From positions 1-9,424 of the forward strand of contig JBDRLD010000058.1 in NCBI GenBank assembly GCA_043813445.1: a DNA stretch of 9,424 bases. The letters are read 5' to 3'. The DNA is from JBDRLD01 sp043813445. Lineage in GTDB: Bacteria; Patescibacteriota; Patescibacteriia; JACPHY01. Under the pieces are notes generated by a model. It was not told where the DNA came from and did no database searches. It saw only the letters and a list, made by a program, of their open reading frames with translations. Shown here in pieces: positions 1-5,330 of this stretch (position 1 is its first letter; every line of letters begins with the position of its first letter). Both the position numbers and the translations under genes were made by a program.

Positions 1-98
1 GTCGCGGTACCATCAAAACCCACCTTCACTGCGCGAAGGATTTCGTCGAGCCGACTATCAAAATGTTCTTGGGTGATTGGGGTATCCATAGCACTCAT
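1..98 (-). CDS. 5' end of an unrecognised gene, cut by the window edge
   Basis: Only the first 32 codons are present, beginning MSAMDTPITQ and continuing with the charged, helix-prone stretch EHFDSRLDEILRAVKVGFDG. The ATG overlaps the TGA of the upstream ATP-grasp gene in an ATGA arrangement (95-98), so the two are almost certainly one transcript and the start is probably translationally coupled. A second in-frame ATG lies three codons later. No SD is visible. The fragment is too short to assign a function; similar short charged N-termini are common in small CPR proteins. Existence is supported mainly by the overlap and the open frame to the edge. Confidence 0.55.
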   Translation of the reverse strand, partial: MSAMDTPITQEHFDSRLDEILRAVKVGFDGTA

Positions 99-1132
99 AG
101 TATACGCCCCGGCAAGGCGACTGGCGATAATACGTCAACCCCCCTACACAACCGCTCAAGAACCAAGCGGTAGCATGCCTCAACGCGTGCCATGGCCGTA
201 TCGCTCGAGCGTGCGTAGTGCTCGAGCCCTGGCGATGCATTCACTTCAAGGAGCGTCGCCGACCCATCCTCCGCGACGATAATATCAACACCTGCAAACG
301 AGAGACCGAGTGAATGCGTCGCACAAACAGCCAGATCGCGCAGCGAGGGATTGAGTGTATCGGTGCAATCCATCGCATCGCCGCCGGTCGAACAATTTAC
401 CACATCAAGCAACGGTACGCGCGTGCTGGCTGTGGGAACGGACGTGCGCCGCAATCCCTGCCGCAAGAGACAAGCGTCGATGCGCACATCGTTTGTTCGC
501 AACTTCACGTGTCGATGCTGGTCGCGCAGTGCTCGACGCTTCGCATGCAAAAGCATCGCGATCGTGGCAGTCCCATCACCAACTACGGCAACCGGGAACC
601 GCTCGTATGCGAGTGCGACCACATCGCCCACAACCACGACGCGCAGGTCGCGGCCGACAACCGGGCGCTGCACAAGGAACACTCGGTCGAGCTGGACGAT
701 TCGTCCTACTGCTTCCATAAACGCATTCGCGTCATCCGTACAATACACCTCTCGTCCCTGACAGAGGTGATTCGGCTTGACGTACACAGGAAATCCGACC
801 GTGCGTGCGTACGAGAGCGCCGCGCTCGGCGTACGATCGCTCGCCATAGCCCGCGCCCACCGCGGCGCGAAGAATGTCTGGCTCTCGACGGTAGGGAGTC
901 CGGCAGCTCGCAAAAAATGAAGTGCGTATGCCTTATCACGCGCGAGTTCCGCGGAACCGAACGCGTTCGCGTCGATGCTTGTATTGCTAAACGAACACCG
1001 CCGCCCATTCGGCAGCACCAACTGACCAACGTGTCCATACGTCGGCTCCAGTGATACCGCAATGCCTCGCTCCACGGCGAGACGAGCGATAAGCTCGGTA
1101 GTGAATGGTTGCTTCTCTGCCATGCTTGACAT
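95..1132 (-). CDS. ATP-grasp ligase, cyanophycin-synthetase/RimK-like
   Basis: A 345-residue cytoplasmic ATP-grasp enzyme, expected to join a carboxylate to an amine through an acyl-phosphate at the cost of ATP. The substrate is unknown. Visible landmarks are FSNTSIDANAFGS then DK (about residues 47-67), resembling the pre-ATP-grasp part of cyanophycin synthetase; FPVYVKPN with the ATP-binding lysine near 119; LVQRPVVGRDLR (153-164); ERFPVAVVGDG (177-187); LDVVNCSTGGDAMDCTD (242-258); GVDI (281-284); and the Mg-binding LEVNASPG (295-302). All key ATP-grasp positions look intact. It lacks the Mur-ligase half of true cyanophycin synthetase, so it is a stand-alone relative. ATG 1132 is the first ATG after a plausible -10 box; ATG 1123 is an alternative. 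Neither has an SD. The longer frame back to 1300 runs into the divergent promoter and is rejected. Confidence 0.85.
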   Translation of the reverse strand: MSSMAEKQPFTTELIARLAVERGIAVSLEPTYGHVGQLVLPNGRRCSFSNTSIDANAFGSAELARDKAYALHFLRAAGLPTVESQTFFAPRWARAMASDRTPSAALSYARTVGFPVYVKPNHLCQGREVYCTDDANAFMEAVGRIVQLDRVFLVQRPVVGRDLRVVVVGDVVALAYERFPVAVVGDGTATIAMLLHAKRRALRDQHRHVKLRTNDVRIDACLLRQGLRRTSVPTASTRVPLLDVVNCSTGGDAMDCTDTLNPSLRDLAVCATHSLGLSFAGVDIIVAEDGSATLLEVNASPGLEHYARSSDTAMARVEACYRLVLERLCRGVDVLSPVALPGRIL

Positions 1133-1154
1133 GTCACTTGGATACAATAATCGC

Positions 1155-1184
1155 ATTCTATGGCGACCGGTGCACAAACACAAA
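1155..1184 (-). promoter_or_regulatory. possible promoter of the ATP-grasp gene
   Basis: On the minus strand TTTGTG (1179-1184), an 18-nt spacer and TAGAAT (1155-1160) form a weak sigma70-like pair. It would start RNA near 1148 and give a leader of only about 15 nt to ATG 1132. A perfect TTGACA lies further upstream (about 1201-1206), but no good -10 box follows it at the right distance. The -10 is good (5/6) and the -35 is poor. Confidence 0.35.
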
Positions 1185-1237
1185 TCGCCTGCCCGCCGTT
1201 CTGTCAACCTCGACAGACAGAATACACATATAGACAC

Positions 1238-1266
1238 TTGACGTGCCTTCCCACACACCCTATAGT
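1238..1266 (+). promoter_or_regulatory. sigma70-type promoter of the DHH-like gene
   Basis: TTGACG (1238-1243), a 17-nt spacer and TATAGT (1261-1266) match 5/6 and 5/6 of the consensus. Transcription is predicted from about 1273-1275. This excludes the upstream GTG at 1243, which lies inside the -35 box, and leaves ATG 1294 with a leader of about 20 nt lacking an SD. Confidence 0.75.
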
Positions 1267-1293
1267 AACTGGCTATCCGAATACAGACATCGG

Positions 1294-2481
1294 ATGACAA
1301 TCGATACCGAACTCATCATAATCACTGTGGCCCTGACAACGCACGAACAAGCCATGGCGCTCCTCCGCGCATCCGAACACACGCTCATCTGCTTTCCGGA
1401 GCAAGTGGGCGGTGATGGCGTGGCGACAAGTTTGGCGCTCGCGATCGCGCTTGAGTCTATGCGACCGGGCCATCAGATCGATGTCGTATCGAGTGGCTTC
1501 GAAGCCTCGCACCGCAACCAATACCGTTTCCTCCCAGCGATCGATCGTATTGCCAAGTGCGCGACGCCGCGACAAAAAGTGCGTATCCGCATCCCGCTTC
1601 GCAACCCGGAGGCGAGCGACATTAAAACGGCAATTGTCAATGGGGCGATGGAAATCGAACTTGAGCACCACGATGCGTCGCTTGAACGTGAACACATCGC
1701 AACCGCCATTGAACGAAAGGCATACGATACAATCATTGTCGTGGACTGTTCGGATCTCAATTCACTCGGCGCGCTCTACACCGAGCATGCGTCGCTCTTT
1801 CAGACGACGCCGATCATCGCGATTGATCACGCGCCCGAGCATGAACGCTTTGGTCAGATTCACTGCATCGACGTCACTGCCGCCGCATGTGGCGAGGTGG
1901 CCGCAGCATGCCTCATCGCAATCGCGCCGGAGGCGATCACACCGGATGTTGCGACCTGCCTCCTTACCGCCATTCTTGCGAAGACGCGCAGCTTCCGCTC
2001 ACCGCGCCTCTCATCGAGGACATTCACCATCGTCTCCGACCTCCTCGAGTGCGGTGCCAGACGCGAGGAAGTCGCCGCAGCACTCTTCCAGACAAAATCT
2101 ATCAGCCAGCTCCATCTCTGGGGTCGCGCACTCACACGCCTCCGTACGGATCGTGAGCATAAACTTGCGTGGACTATCCTCAGCCAGCACGATTTCCTCG
2201 CGAGCGGCGCATCGATGGAATCGCTCCCCGACATCGTCGACGAGCTTCTCGCGAACAGCCCCGAGGCCGAACTCATCTGCATCATTTGTGAGCAACCGGA
2301 TCGCACCATCGCGGTGAATGTCTCGGCACCGAGCGGGCGTCACGACGCCGCCGCGCTCCTTCGTCCACTCAACGGAATCGGCGGAGCACTCCGCGCACGA
2401 GCGATCCTTCCCGCACAGCAACTCGTCGAAGCGGAGCACCACATCCTCAACGTCATCCGCCAACGCGTGCGACAGCGCTAA
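1294..2481 (+). CDS. DHH/DHHA1-family protein with degenerate active site
   Basis: A 395-residue protein with the layout of NrnA/RecJ-like DHH phosphoesterases: an N-terminal Rossmann-like DHH domain and a C-terminal DHHA1 domain. Family members normally cleave nanoRNA, pAp or cyclic dinucleotides using Mn bound by conserved Asp and His. Here the motifs can be followed but are worn. Motif I reads PEQVGGDGVATSLAL (about 35-49) where HxNPDGDAxGSALAL is expected, so the His and first Asp are lost. VVDCSD keeps its Asp (about 151). The DHH triad reads DHA in AIDHAPEHERFG. The usual TDTG becomes AKTR (about 229-232). The DHHA1 GGH motif becomes SGRHDAAAL (about 346-354). It may be a non-catalytic binder or use an altered metal site. 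ATG 1294 is chosen from the promoter position. A terminator follows 15 nt after the stop. Confidence 0.83.
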   Translation: MTIDTELIIITVALTTHEQAMALLRASEHTLICFPEQVGGDGVATSLALAIALESMRPGHQIDVVSSGFEASHRNQYRFLPAIDRIAKCATPRQKVRIRIPLRNPEASDIKTAIVNGAMEIELEHHDASLEREHIATAIERKAYDTIIVVDCSDLNSLGALYTEHASLFQTTPIIAIDHAPEHERFGQIHCIDVTAAACGEVAAACLIAIAPEAITPDVATCLLTAILAKTRSFRSPRLSSRTFTIVSDLLECGARREEVAAALFQTKSISQLHLWGRALTRLRTDREHKLAWTILSQHDFLASGASMESLPDIVDELLANSPEAELICIICEQPDRTIAVNVSAPSGRHDAAALLRPLNGIGGALRARAILPAQQLVEAEHHILNVIRQRVRQR

Positions 2482-2496
2482 CTCCTGTCGCACATG

Positions 2497-2523
2497 AAAA
2501 ACCGCCCGACGTGGGCGGTTTTT
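2497..2523. terminator. bidirectional rho-independent terminator
   Basis: Perfect 11-bp inverted repeat AAAAACCGCCC / GGGCGGTTTTT around a 5-nt loop (GACGT). The A-tract on one arm and T-tract on the other give a U-run in both directions. It lies between the convergent DHH-like gene, 15 nt after its stop, and the LOG-family gene, 32 nt after its stop. Confidence 0.92.
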
Positions 2524-2555
2524 CAATCTTCTTAATATCCCAACACAACACCCCT

Positions 2556-3272
2556 CTAAAAGTATGGGCGCTCCTTCGTCTTTTTCACAATCGCGAATGC
2601 CTCCTCCGCACTGTCGACAATTTGCACGATGTCGAGATCTTTCTTTTCAATCAATGGATGTTCTCCCTCCAGCATCACTTTCCGCACCCACGCGAAGTAC
2701 CCCTCCCAATGCTCCTTCCCGACCAATACGATTGGCACGCGCTGCATCTTCTCAGTTTGAATCAGCTCCACAAGTTCGGTCAGCTCGTCAATCGTACCGA
2801 AGCCGCCCGGAAAAAATATGTACGCCTGCGACGACGCCGAGAGCATTACTTTGCGCGTGAAGAAGTAGTGGAAGCCAAGTCCCTTCTTCACATACGGATT
2901 TGTCCGTTGCTCGTACGGGAGCTGAATGTTGAGCCCAACCGATTCTGCGCCGCTCTCAAATGCGCCGCGATTGCCAGCTTCCATGATGCCCGGTCCTCCG
3001 CCGGTGATAACGGTGAATTTCGCCTTCCCGAGCATCGCACCAAGCTTACGCGCCTCGTTATACCATCGACTCCCTTCCGGCGTACGCGTCGAACCGTAAA
3101 TAGATACCTCTTTCTTCAGGTCGTAGAGAAACTGAAACCCATCGATGAATTCCGCCATTATGCGGAAAATACGCCAGTGTGCCGTATTCCGAAAATCCAC
3201 ACCGTGCGTTGCATGGAGATCCTCGTTGGTCGGAATCTGTTGTCGAAGTGGTGGTGCTTTTGCTTTGGCCAT
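2556..3272 (-). CDS. LOG-family nucleotide phosphoribohydrolase-like protein (TIGR00730 type)
   Basis: A 238-residue cytoplasmic Rossmann protein of the Lonely Guy/TIGR00730 family. Characterised relatives hydrolyse the N-glycosidic bond of nucleoside 5'-monophosphates (cytokinin ribotides in plants and actinobacteria, AMP or other NMPs elsewhere). Landmarks are SIYGSTRTP (57-65, the FGSAR position), GGGPGIMEAGNRGA (91-104), FTRKVML (138-144) and the signature PGGFGTIDE (155-163), which contains the catalytic Glu. All diagnostic residues are intact, and the longer N-terminus fits the larger bacterial LOG proteins. ATG 3272 is chosen because the frame further upstream reads through a terminator and tRNA-Val. 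An extended -10 box ends 7 nt before this ATG, so the mRNA is probably leaderless. The substrate cannot be told from sequence. Confidence 0.93.
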   Translation of the reverse strand: MAKAKAPPLRQQIPTNEDLHATHGVDFRNTAHWRIFRIMAEFIDGFQFLYDLKKEVSIYGSTRTPEGSRWYNEARKLGAMLGKAKFTVITGGGPGIMEAGNRGAFESGAESVGLNIQLPYEQRTNPYVKKGLGFHYFFTRKVMLSASSQAYIFFPGGFGTIDELTELVELIQTEKMQRVPIVLVGKEHWEGYFAWVRKVMLEGEHPLIEKKDLDIVQIVDSAEEAFAIVKKTKERPYF

Positions 3273-3279
3273 AGATTCT

Positions 3280-3288
3280 ATTGTAGCA
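3280..3288 (-). promoter_or_regulatory. extended -10 promoter giving a leaderless LOG mRNA
   Basis: On the minus strand TGC-TACAAT is a good extended -10 box (5/6 plus the TG motif), with no recognisable -35 at 17 nt. Only seven bases separate TACAAT from ATG 3272, so RNA would begin at or within a base or two of the start codon. Confidence 0.6.
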
Positions 3289-3318
3289 AGCGTACACGAA
3301 TAGCGCCTGTGTACACAC

Positions 3319-3348
3319 AAAAACGAAAACCACCCCGTTGCCGGGGTG
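3319..3348 (-). terminator. rho-independent terminator after tRNA-Val
   Basis: Minus-strand stem CACCCCG / CGGGGTG with a 4-nt loop (GCAA), followed by GTTTTCGTTTTTG. It lies 7 nt past the tRNA-Val 3' end and insulates the tRNA from the LOG-family gene. Confidence 0.88.
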
Positions 3349-3355
3349 ACTTTCG

Positions 3356-3427
3356 TGCGCGCGGGAGGGATCGAACCTCCGACCTTCTGCGTGTCATGCA
3401 GACGCTCTACCATTGAGCCACGCGCGC
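3356..3427 (-). tRNA. tRNA-Val(GAC)
   Basis: A complete 72-nt cloverleaf. Acceptor stem GCGCGCG/CGCGCGC; D-arm GCTC/GAGC; anticodon stem TCTGC/GCAGA around loop ATGACAC, anticodon GAC (reads GUC and GUU); 5-nt variable loop; T-arm GGAGG-TTCGATC-CCTCC; discriminator A. CCA is not encoded. A terminator follows. The upstream coding gene stops 43 nt before its 5' end. Confidence 0.95.
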
Positions 3428-3444
3428 AAACGAATCGCAATCAC

Positions 3445-3473
3445 ATCCTTGCGCACTCACCGACGATCGTCAA
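3445..3473 (-). promoter_or_regulatory. possible promoter of tRNA-Val
   Basis: Minus-strand TTGACG (3468-3473), a 17-nt spacer and AAGGAT (3445-3450). The -35 overlaps the stop codon of the upstream gene. Start would fall near 3438, about 11 nt before the tRNA. The -10 is weak (3/6). Confidence 0.4.
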
Positions 3474-4102
3474 GTATTATCTGCAAGTGAATTCCACCGT
3501 TCGATCTGTGGAATCGACACAATGTACGGTCCTGGCGCTTCTTCGGGTCCATCTACAACAACGCGATCACTATCGACGCGCTTGATATGTCCGTGGAATG
3601 TCTCCATAAGTCCCTCACTATTCTGTCGATCGATCGTCACCGCATCTCCAACTTCGAGGATCCGCTTCGCGAACATCTCACGATCGTCGTGCATCACAAC
3701 CGCAATCTCATCCATGCGCTTTTCGAGTGCTGCAATCTGCTCCGAATATTGCTCTTTGTCACGACGAAACTCGGCAATCTGCTCTCGCTTCTCTGCCAAC
3801 GCAATCGCGGCACGATGGAAGCGCTCCCGCGCAGCAGACCGCATTAAACAGAGCGCGGAGAGTAGCCGACGCGCCGTGATACCATCTCCCTGCTCCCGCA
3901 CCTCCCGAAGTTCTTGCACCTTTTCGAGGTACATAAGGAGATCCGGAGATCGCACATGATCCACGGGAACACTGCGGAGTGTCCGATCGATCGCAGCTTG
4001 CGTAGAACCACGATCATTAATCGTTGGCTCCTTCGAAGTTTCGCGTTCGAGATCCTGATCCCGCTCTTGTTCTTCTGCCATAGGAAACTGTTCAACTGCC
4101 AT
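3470..4102 (-). CDS. unrecognised coiled-coil protein
   Basis: A soluble protein of about 210 residues with three visible parts: a highly charged, Glu/Asp-rich N-terminus that is probably disordered (residues 8-30); a long helical region (about 55-145) whose Arg/Lys/Glu pattern suggests a coiled coil; and a C-terminal small beta-rich segment (about 150-205: VGDAVTID, HGHIKRVD, RVVVDG, PYIVSIPQI) that could be an SH3-like barrel. I do not recognise the family. No signal peptide or membrane segment is seen. No start has an SD. ATG 4102 is preferred; TTG 4117 and ATG 4081 are alternatives. It lies downstream of tRNA-Ile and the structured element at 4146-4216, possibly in one transcript. Confidence 0.72.
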   Translation of the reverse strand: MAVEQFPMAEEQERDQDLERETSKEPTINDRGSTQAAIDRTLRSVPVDHVRSPDLLMYLEKVQELREVREQGDGITARRLLSALCLMRSAARERFHRAAIALAEKREQIAEFRRDKEQYSEQIAALEKRMDEIAVVMHDDREMFAKRILEVGDAVTIDRQNSEGLMETFHGHIKRVDSDRVVVDGPEEAPGPYIVSIPQIERWNSLADNT

Positions 4103-4127
4103 AAAGAGGGCATTCAAGAATCACCAT

Positions 4128-4145
4128 ATGGGCCCGCCTGGACTT
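4128..4145 (-). repeat. duplicate of the tRNA-Ile 3' end
   Basis: Eighteen bases identical to 4237-4254, i.e. the 3' T-arm strand, acceptor 3' strand and discriminator of tRNA-Ile. Similarity continues with small gaps into the tRNA 3' flank (TGGTG, then TTCTT and AAT in both copies). There is no matching 5' half, so this is not a tRNA. It may be an attachment-site or recombination scar, a decayed tandem tRNA, or a functional decoy. Confidence 0.8.
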
Positions 4146-4216
4146 TCCGCGTCATCGCCGCCGGGCGGCGTGCGCGGACCCGCTCGATCACGATTTCATC
4201 GTGATACGTAGCGGGG
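4146..4216 (-). other. two adjoining interrupted hairpins between tRNA-Ile and the coiled-coil gene
   Basis: Hairpin 1 (4146-4178) pairs TCCGCG+CGCCGC with GCGGCG+CGCGGA around CGG, with only a 4/2-nt internal loop. Hairpin 2 (4179-4215) pairs CCCGCT+ATCACGAT with AGCGGG+ATCGTGAT around TTC, with a 2/4-nt internal loop. They abut with no spacer. Two stems of 12 and 14 bp side by side are unlikely by chance and suggest a folded RNA, or a recombination or protein-binding site. On the minus strand they follow tRNA-Ile and precede the duplicated tRNA end. No U-run follows, so a plain terminator is unlikely. No RNA family recognised. Confidence 0.6.
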
Positions 4217-4237
4217 AACCTTATTAAGAAACCACCA

Positions 4238-4310
4238 TGGGCCCGCCTGGACTTGAACCAGGAACCGCCGAGGTATAAGCTCGGAGCTCTGCCAGTTGAG
4301 CTACAGGCCC
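4238..4310 (-). tRNA. tRNA-Ile(UAU)
   Basis: A complete 73-nt cloverleaf. Acceptor stem GGGCCTG/CGGGCCC (one G-U); D-arm GCTC/GAGC with an 8-nt loop; anticodon stem CCGAG/CTCGG around loop CTTATAC, so the anticodon is UAU, reading AUA; variable loop CGGTT; T-arm CCTGG-TTCAAGT-CCAGG; discriminator A. CCA is not encoded. Most bacteria read AUA with a CAU-anticodon tRNA-Ile modified by TilS, so a directly encoded UAU is notable. No convincing promoter was found upstream. Confidence 0.93.
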
Positions 4311-4362
4311 ATGTGCATCCTCGCATTCACTGAACCACAAAACCGTGAATTCCGCAACGCTG

Positions 4363-4391
4363 TTGACATTGGCGCACCCGCGTGTTACGGT
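4363..4391 (+). promoter_or_regulatory. promoter of the small-protein operon
   Basis: Perfect TTGACA (4363-4368), a 17-nt spacer ending in a TGT extended element, then TACGGT (4386-4391; 3/6). Predicted start is near 4398, giving a leader of about 38 nt that carries a long SD before ATG 4436. Confidence 0.6.
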
Positions 4392-4435
4392 CAAATCGCT
4401 CAACCGCACTTTCCAATTCGGAGGAAGGAGAAGTC

Positions 4436-4801
4436 ATGCGTCGCATCGTCGTAACACTCGTCGTCGCACTCGTCCTGGTCTGCTGCGCAACACGGGCGGA
4501 AATTCGCATCGACAATGTCGAGCGTGTCCTCATGCACGAACCGAATCGCTACTCGCTCTTCACGCGAAGTTCAGACGACTCGGATCGGCTCACACATCAC
4601 AACATCTTCACCGAGCCGACGATCGTCACGGACGCGCCCGGAGGTGAACCAATGTGGGCAACATGGACACAGTACTCTGACGGATGTGACGGCACCATCT
4701 ACAGGAACTTCGTCATCCACATCCACTCCGCACGTGACATCAACGGTGCTGGGTGGGATCGCGGCAAGAACGGACGCGGACAGACAACCGTCATCGAGTA
4801 G
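4436..4801 (+). CDS. small exported protein, unrecognised
   Basis: A 121-residue protein with a typical Sec signal peptide: MRRIV start, hydrophobic core TLVVALVLV and probable cleavage after CCATRA (about residue 21). The CC pair is near a lipobox position but lacks the usual Gly/Ala/Ser before Cys, so lipoprotein status is doubtful. The mature part is polar and rich in Asp, Thr and His, with WATWTQYSDGCDGT and a C-terminal WDRGKNGRGQTT, and no recognised domain. The SD is very strong (GGAGGAAGGAG, 5 nt before the ATG). First gene of a plus-strand operon with the two membrane peptides downstream. Likely acts outside the membrane. Confidence 0.8.
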   Translation: MRRIVVTLVVALVLVCCATRAEIRIDNVERVLMHEPNRYSLFTRSSDDSDRLTHHNIFTEPTIVTDAPGGEPMWATWTQYSDGCDGTIYRNFVIHIHSARDINGAGWDRGKNGRGQTTVIE

Positions 4802-4825
4802 TGCTACACTATCGTTGGAGGTCAC

Positions 4826-4969
4826 ATGCTCTGGAAATTCTTCCTCTTGGTGGGGTGCCTTTGCATCGCCATCTTCATCTACCTGCGCCTCATGAGGCGT
4901 GTGGCAGAACGGTACGAACGTATTGCGAAAGGCGATGATCCGCCCGATCCCATGCAGAACGTGTCGTAG
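4826..4969 (+). CDS. 47-residue single-pass membrane protein
   Basis: Starts MLWKFF with one hydrophobic helix (about residues 4-20) followed by a basic stretch (RLMRRVAERYERIAK) and an acidic/proline tail (GDDPPDP). The positive-inside rule puts the C-terminus in the cytoplasm. SD TTGGAGG lies 5 nt before ATG 4826. It follows the exported protein by 24 nt and is probably co-transcribed. No family recognised. Confidence 0.68.
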   Translation: MLWKFFLLVGCLCIAIFIYLRLMRRVAERYERIAKGDDPPDPMQNVS

Positions 4970-4979
4970 TGGAGGACGC

Positions 4980-5042
4980 GTGACCAAACTCACACAAGCC
5001 CTTTTCCTTCCCCTCCTCATCGTACGAGCTGAATATGAGTGA
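4980..5042 (+). CDS. possible 20-residue coupling peptide
   Basis: GTG 4980 follows a clean GGAGG (4971-4975) at 4 nt and opens a 20-codon frame (MTKLTQALFLPLLIVRAEYE) whose TGA overlaps the next gene's ATG by 8 nt. That next ATG has no good SD of its own, so this mini-ORF may deliver ribosomes to it. The peptide is hydrophobic in the middle. Alternatively GGAGG is simply a distant SD and the peptide is not functional. Confidence 0.4.
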   Translation: MTKLTQALFLPLLIVRAEYE

Positions 5043-5181
5043 CGAGTCGATGCGCAGCGTCCTGTCGTTCCTCTCTGGCGGTGCCCTTGCGCTGCTCATT
5101 ATTCTTTTGCTCCGGTGGTTCTGCGTGGTTCGCAGGGACACCACCTACATGGTTGGCGCGTCTGTGAAACGACGCGAGTAA
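5035..5181 (+). CDS. 48-residue single-pass membrane protein
   Basis: Starts MSDESMRSV and carries a strong hydrophobic helix (about residues 9-27, with GGALALLIILLL) followed by basic residues (RWFCVVRRD ... KRRE), predicting N-out/C-in topology like its neighbour at 4826. No good SD directly upstream; translation may be coupled to the 20-codon frame that overlaps it. Last gene of the operon, with a terminator 18 nt past the stop. Function unknown. Confidence 0.62.
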   Translation: MSDESMRSVLSFLSGGALALLIILLLRWFCVVRRDTTYMVGASVKRRE

Positions 5182-5199
5182 CCAACAATGCAGTTACGA

Positions 5200-5224
5200 C
5201 GCTCCCCACACCGGGGAGCGTTTT
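5200..5224 (+). terminator. rho-independent terminator of the small-protein operon
   Basis: Perfect 8-bp stem CGCTCCCC / GGGGAGCG with a 5-nt loop (ACACC), followed by TTTT. Confidence 0.85.
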
Positions 5225-5278
5225 GCGTTGGATAGGGGTGAGCACTCTTCGCAGCCAATTGACTTGAGTGGAAGCAGA

Positions 5279-5306
5279 AATGAAACAGACCCCGGGTGGG
5301 GTCTGT
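5279..5306 (-). terminator. terminator of the 263-residue protein gene
   Basis: Perfect 9-bp stem ACAGACCCC / GGGGTCTGT with a 4-nt loop (5285-5306). On the minus strand it is followed by TTCATTTCT, a weak U-rich tail. It begins 25 nt after the stop codon at 5331. Confidence 0.7.
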
Positions 5307-5330
5307 CAGATTGCGCGATGTGCACGATCG

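Noticed and set aside
314..1054. Long plus-strand frame opposite the ATP-grasp gene
   Set aside because: Shadow of a real coding strand with clear ATP-grasp motifs; no SD, low-complexity Arg/His/Cys composition.
1243..1293. GTG 1243 as start of the DHH-like gene
   Set aside because: It lies in the -35 box of the promoter, so transcripts start downstream of it.
2511..3416. 301-residue plus-strand frame
   Set aside because: Antisense to the well-supported LOG gene and runs through a terminator and tRNA-Val.
3273..3440. N-terminal extension of the LOG-family protein (SMVERLHDTQKVGGSIPPART region)
   Set aside because: It is the translation of tRNA-Val and its terminator, a classic false extension; a promoter lies right before ATG 3272.
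4146..4175. GCGGAAAGTCC on the minus strand resembling the RNase P RNA GAGGAAAGTCC motif
   Set aside because: No other conserved RNase P regions follow, and the following coding gene leaves no room.
4114..4409. Minus-strand frames with CSSTGRAPSLYLGGSWFKSRRAH or VAQLAELRAYTSAVPGSSPGG
   Set aside because: Typical spurious translations of a tRNA gene (tRNA-Ile here).
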